Made by a program: the position numbers and the translations under genes. Below the pieces are notes generated by a model, which was given only the letters and a program-made list of their open reading frames with translations, had not been told where the DNA came from and ran no database searches. DNA of 64,000 nt from JACVRU01 sp040902725 (GTDB lineage: Bacteria; Actinomycetota; Thermoleophilia; Gaiellales; Gaiellaceae), in NCBI GenBank assembly GCA_040902725.1, contig JBBDWU010000009.1, positions 132,176-196,175 on the forward strand, read 5' to 3'. Positions 61,339-64,000 of this stretch are shown in pieces (within the stretch, counting starts at the first letter, position 1; every line of letters starts with the position of its first letter).

Positions 61339-63086
61339 CGGGCGCCGCCACACAGCGTGAGGACGACGTTCCCGGTCTTCTGCTGCGTGTCCACGTACCG
61401 GTGCGCGTCGACCACGTCCTCGAGCGGATAGGACCGGTCGATGACCGCACGGTAGTTCCCGCCCTCGAGCAGCTCCTCGAGAAAGAGGACGTCCTTCTTC
61501 GTGTAGCGGACCATCCCGAGCTTCGCCTTCCTGTCGCCGATCCGCCACGTCCAGAGCGCCCAGAGGACGTTGTGGAGCCCGTCGGTCGCGATGTACATCC
61601 CTCCCGGCTTCAGCGAGCGCCTGCAGCGTCTGAACGAGTGTTTACCGACCGCGTCGAAGACGACGTCGTACGACTCGCCGTTCTGCGTGAAGTCCTCCTG
61701 CTGGTAGTCGATCACCAGCTCGGCGCCGAGCGATCGCACGAGCTCGACGTTCTTCGTGTTGCAGACCGCAGTCACGTGCGCGCCGAGGTGCTTCGCCACC
61801 TGCACCGTCCCGGTGCCGATCGAACCGGACGCACCGTAGACGAGGATCCTGTGGCCGGTCCGAAGGCCGGCGCTCCGAAGAAGCGACATCGCGCTGATCG
61901 CGCCGTCCGCGACCGCTGCCGCCTCCTCGAAGCTCATGCCGTCCGGCATGTGCGCGAGCACGCCGCTCTCGGCGACGCAGACGTAGTCCGCGTTCGCGCC
62001 CGAGCGGATGCCGAAGACACGGTCGTCGACTGCGAACTCCGTGACGGCCGCGCCGGCCGCCTCGACGACGCCGGCGAGCTCGATGCCGACGAACCTGCGC
62101 TTCGGCCGGAAGAGGCCGGTGAAGAAGCGGGTGATGAAGTACTCGGCGCTCCGGAGCCCGCAGTCCGTCCTGGTCGCCGTCGTGGCGTGGACCCTGACGA
62201 GCACTTCGTCCTCCTCGGGGACGGGCCGCTCGACCTCGTCGAGCCGCAGCACGTCCGGCGGTCCGTATCTGTCGTGGACAACGGCTCTCATCGGTTCACT
62301 TCCTCTCGTCGGCTCGATGGATGCGATGGATCGGCCCGCCGTGGCTCCAGGCCCGCCCCGCTCGGAAGAGCTCAGCGGGCCTGCCGCCGGCCGAGCCCGG
62401 CCCCGCCCCGCGGCCCGGCCGCCGGCCGAGCCGGGCCGAGCCCGGCGGCCGGTCGGGATGACCCAGCCCTCTTCGGCGACGACGCTCCGCCGGAAGTTCG
62501 CGGCGTCGAGCTGCACGCCCCAGAGGGCCTCGTACACGGTGCGCAGCTCGGCCAGCGTGAACGTCGGCCCGACGAACGCCGTCGCGATGCCGGTGACCTC
62601 GAGCTCGAGGCGGACGCGCTCGATCGCGTCGCGCACGATCCGGAGGTGGTCGAACGCCAGATCGAGTCGCTCGTTGAGCACGTCGGCCGCCGGGACCAGG
62701 GCGGCGTCCGCCGCGTCCGTGCCGGCCTCGATCGCGCCCACGTCACGCACCACGGCGAGGTACGCGATCGTCACGACGTTCAGTCGAGGGTCGCGCTCGG
62801 GATCGCCGTACGCGCCGAACTGGGTCAGCAGGCTCGCGCCGTCGACACCCGTCTCCTCGAGCAGCTCCCGCTTGGCCGCCTCGTCCAGCGTCTCGGCCGG
62901 GCGCTTGAAGCCGCCCGGGATCGCCCACATCCCCTTGAACGGCGCCTCGCCACGCCGCACGAGCAGCACGTGGAGCGTGCCTTCGGACATGGTCAGGATC
63001 ACCACGTCCACCGTGACCGCAAACGCCGGGTACTGCGACGGGTCGTAGTTCTCGGGGAGTCCAGGATCGGTAGTTTTGGTCTTCAC
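61335..63086 (-). CDS. Nudix-winged-helix regulator fused in frame to a medium-chain dehydrogenase
   Basis: 583 residues with no stop between the parts. Residues 1-~220 are an NrtR-like regulator with an intact Nudix box (GGFKRPAETLDEAAKREL, EETGV) and a winged helix (FTLAELRTVYEALWG to EGWVIPTG). A Gly/Arg/Ala-rich linker runs to residue 265. From M266 the third dehydrogenase begins MRAVVHDRYGPPDVLRLDEV, with LVYGASGSIGTGTVQVAKHLGA. An internal start at ATG 62291 with AGAGGAAG 7 bases upstream could give the dehydrogenase alone, so this may be a regulator that lost its stop. Start GTG 63086. Confidence 0.8.
   Translation of the reverse strand: MKTKTTDPGLPENYDPSQYPAFAVTVDVVILTMSEGTLHVLLVRRGEAPFKGMWAIPGGFKRPAETLDEAAKRELLEETGVDGASLLTQFGAYGDPERDPRLNVVTIAYLAVVRDVGAIEAGTDAADAALVPAADVLNERLDLAFDHLRIVRDAIERVRLELEVTGIATAFVGPTFTLAELRTVYEALWGVQLDAANFRRSVVAEEGWVIPTGRRARPGSAGGRAAGRGRARPAAGPLSSSERGGPGATAGRSIASIEPTRGSEPMRAVVHDRYGPPDVLRLDEVERPVPEEDEVLVRVHATTATRTDCGLRSAEYFITRFFTGLFRPKRRFVGIELAGVVEAAGAAVTEFAVDDRVFGIRSGANADYVCVAESGVLAHMPDGMSFEEAAAVADGAISAMSLLRSAGLRTGHRILVYGASGSIGTGTVQVAKHLGAHVTAVCNTKNVELVRSLGAELVIDYQQEDFTQNGESYDVVFDAVGKHSFRRCRRSLKPGGMYIATDGLHNVLWALWTWRIGDRKAKLGMVRYTKKDVLFLEELLEGGNYRAVIDRSYPLEDVVDAHRYVDTQQKTGNVVLTLCGGAR
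62292..62307 (-). promoter_or_regulatory. internal ribosome-binding site inside the Nudix-dehydrogenase fusion
   Basis: On the minus strand, GAGAGGAAGTGAACCG directly precedes ATG 62291, giving a purine-rich core at ideal spacing for a separate start of the dehydrogenase part. It allows production of both a fusion and a free dehydrogenase from one frame. Confidence 0.5.
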
Positions 63087-63113
63087 GACTCTTACTCTAG
63101 CACGAAGTTATGG

Positions 63114-63127
63114 TCTTGTCGACAAGA
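63114..63127. promoter_or_regulatory. 14-bp perfect palindrome between the Nudix regulator and methyltransferase
   Basis: TCTTGTCGACAAGA is fully symmetric and lies in the 67-bp divergent gap. On the minus strand TTGTCG within it could act as a -35 element, with a TGCTAG-type -10 17 bases further, so a bound dimer would block the Nudix-fusion promoter. It is a good candidate operator for the neighbouring Nudix-winged-helix regulator. Confidence 0.5.
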
Positions 63128-63153
63128 ACTTTCAGCGCTTTAAGCTCGTCGTC

Positions 63154-63948
63154 GTGACCCACCCCTGGAGCCTGCCCGCGGGCAGCCTCGAGCGATGGCC
63201 CGAGGACTACGAGCGCGGCCGGCCGGGATGGCCGCCGGAGGTCGTCGACGTTCCGGGCGTCGCGCCGACCGCGACCGTGCTCGAGCTGGGCGCGGGCACG
63301 GGCAAGCTCACGCGGCTCCTCGTCCTCACGTTCCGCCGCGTCGTCGCCGTCGAGCCCGAGGACGCGATGCGCCGCCTGCTCGAGGCGCGTTGCCCGGGGG
63401 CCGAGGCGCTCGCGGGAAGCGCCGAGGAGATCCCGCTCGCGGACGACTCGGTCGCCGCCGTCTTCGCCGCCGAGGCATTCCACCGCTTCGACGGCGAGCG
63501 CGCCCTCGCCGAGATCGCGCGTGTCCTGCGGCCGCGGGGAGCGCTCGTCCTGCTGTGGAACCTGCCGGCCGGGCCCACGAAGCCTTCGATCGCGGCCGCC
63601 GAGCTGCACCTCCAGCAGCGCGGCCCGACCAGGGCCGAGGCCGGCTACGACCCGCTCGACCTCAACACCGATCGCTACGCGTCGGGCGAGTGGCGCCTCC
63701 CCTTCGCGGACTCGCCGTTCGAGGAACTCGAGGAGGCGCGCCTACCGAACCCGCAGACGGTCGACCGGGAAGGACTGGTGGCGTTCTTCGCCTCGATGGG
63801 CTGGATCGGCGACCTCCCCGACGAGCAGCGGCTGCCCTTGCTCGACAAGGTGCGGTCGCTCCTTCCCGCCGCCGAGTACGAGCGGGCGTGGGAGACGCAC
63901 GTCCACTGGACGCGCCTCCGCGCGGTTCCCACCGCCGGAACGCCTTAA
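63154..63948 (+). CDS. class I SAM-dependent methyltransferase
   Basis: 264 residues. The SAM-binding motif I is VLELGAGTGKLTRLL, followed by VVAVEPEDAMRRLL, an acidic loop AEEIPLADDSV and AEAFHRFDGERALAEIARVLRPRGALVLLW, the ubiE/COQ5-like Methyltransf_11 pattern. The acceptor is unknown. Start GTG 63154 (VTHPWSL) fits the family N terminus; a longer frame begins inside the divergent promoter region. It is divergent from the Nudix regulator and may share its operator. The last 52 bases of the window contain nothing I recognise. Confidence 0.88.
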   Translation: MTHPWSLPAGSLERWPEDYERGRPGWPPEVVDVPGVAPTATVLELGAGTGKLTRLLVLTFRRVVAVEPEDAMRRLLEARCPGAEALAGSAEEIPLADDSVAAVFAAEAFHRFDGERALAEIARVLRPRGALVLLWNLPAGPTKPSIAAAELHLQQRGPTRAEAGYDPLDLNTDRYASGEWRLPFADSPFEELEEARLPNPQTVDREGLVAFFASMGWIGDLPDEQRLPLLDKVRSLLPAAEYERAWETHVHWTRLRAVPTAGTP

Positions 63949-64000
63949 GAGGTCCTAACTCAATGAGGTCTCCAGCCGTCGCCAGGTGATTTGGCAGCAG

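Overview
The window is very GC-rich, gene-dense and free of rRNA, tRNA, IS elements and CRISPR arrays. Many starts are GTG or TTG. Several features point to a deep-branching high-GC actinobacterium, most likely Thermoleophilia (Gaiella/Solirubrobacter-like): the murJ-lepA-hemW-hrcA-dnaJ-prmA-mtaB-HIT-yqeY-phoH-ybeY-dgkA-cdd-era gene order, an actinobacterial deoC-aldehyde dehydrogenase pair, DUF6458-like and F420/PPOX-like genes. That assignment is inference. Two single-base frameshifts, one in a C9 tract, would fit a draft or metagenome assembly.

Layout. 1-6.9 kb: 3' end of a phosphofructokinase, a degenerate TrpC-like barrel, a secreted sialidase-like protein, a deoC/aldehyde dehydrogenase operon ending in a truncated VOC remnant, and small orphan genes. 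7-20.8 kb (minus strand): one long housekeeping operon from murJ to era, whose phoH carries a 359-residue intein with the features of class 3. 20.9-28.7 kb: rpsT, holA, comEC/comEA, a metallophosphoesterase, and leuS behind a candidate leucine attenuator (promoter, leaderless leader peptide with three Leu codons, terminator); then osmC. 28.7-38.3 kb: lysA, a DMT transporter, peptidase S51, a frameshifted YyaL-like protein with a structured leader, HMG-CoA lyase-like, PPOX-like, a BNR-repeat/MoaD pair, a BMP lipoprotein and an NrtR-like regulator. 38.4-44.5 kb: a phosphorelay island (HD-GYP, LuxR-type regulator, a DHp-REC protein lacking an ATPase domain, a large hybrid kinase, CheR, CheY-like). 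44.5-48.6 kb: a secreted protein, diadenylate cyclase, RsgA, a sigma-70 factor with an unusual start, and a monooxygenase-like gene.

48.6-59.2 kb is the most unusual part. A tightly coupled run encodes two YbjN/chaperone-like proteins, a Clp-type unfoldase, a membrane-anchored TIR protein and a TIR protein with two YbjN-like domains. After a small membrane protein on the other strand comes a second coupled run: Nudix, a membrane TrkA-N/RyR protein, and a RelA/SpoT-TPR-SLOG protein. The content (NAD-directed TIR domains, ADP-ribose-type hydrolase, nucleotide sensors, alarmone-synthetase-like enzyme, unfoldase and chaperones) suggests a nucleotide-centred stress or anti-phage system. 59.2-63.9 kb: three tandem medium-chain dehydrogenases with a new small ORF, a Nudix-winged-helix regulator fused in frame to the third dehydrogenase, and a divergent SAM methyltransferase.

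Genes are packed with NTGA stop/start overlaps (ATGA, GTGA, TTGA and probably CTGA), so translational coupling appears to be the rule, and some real starts are CTG or other rare codons.
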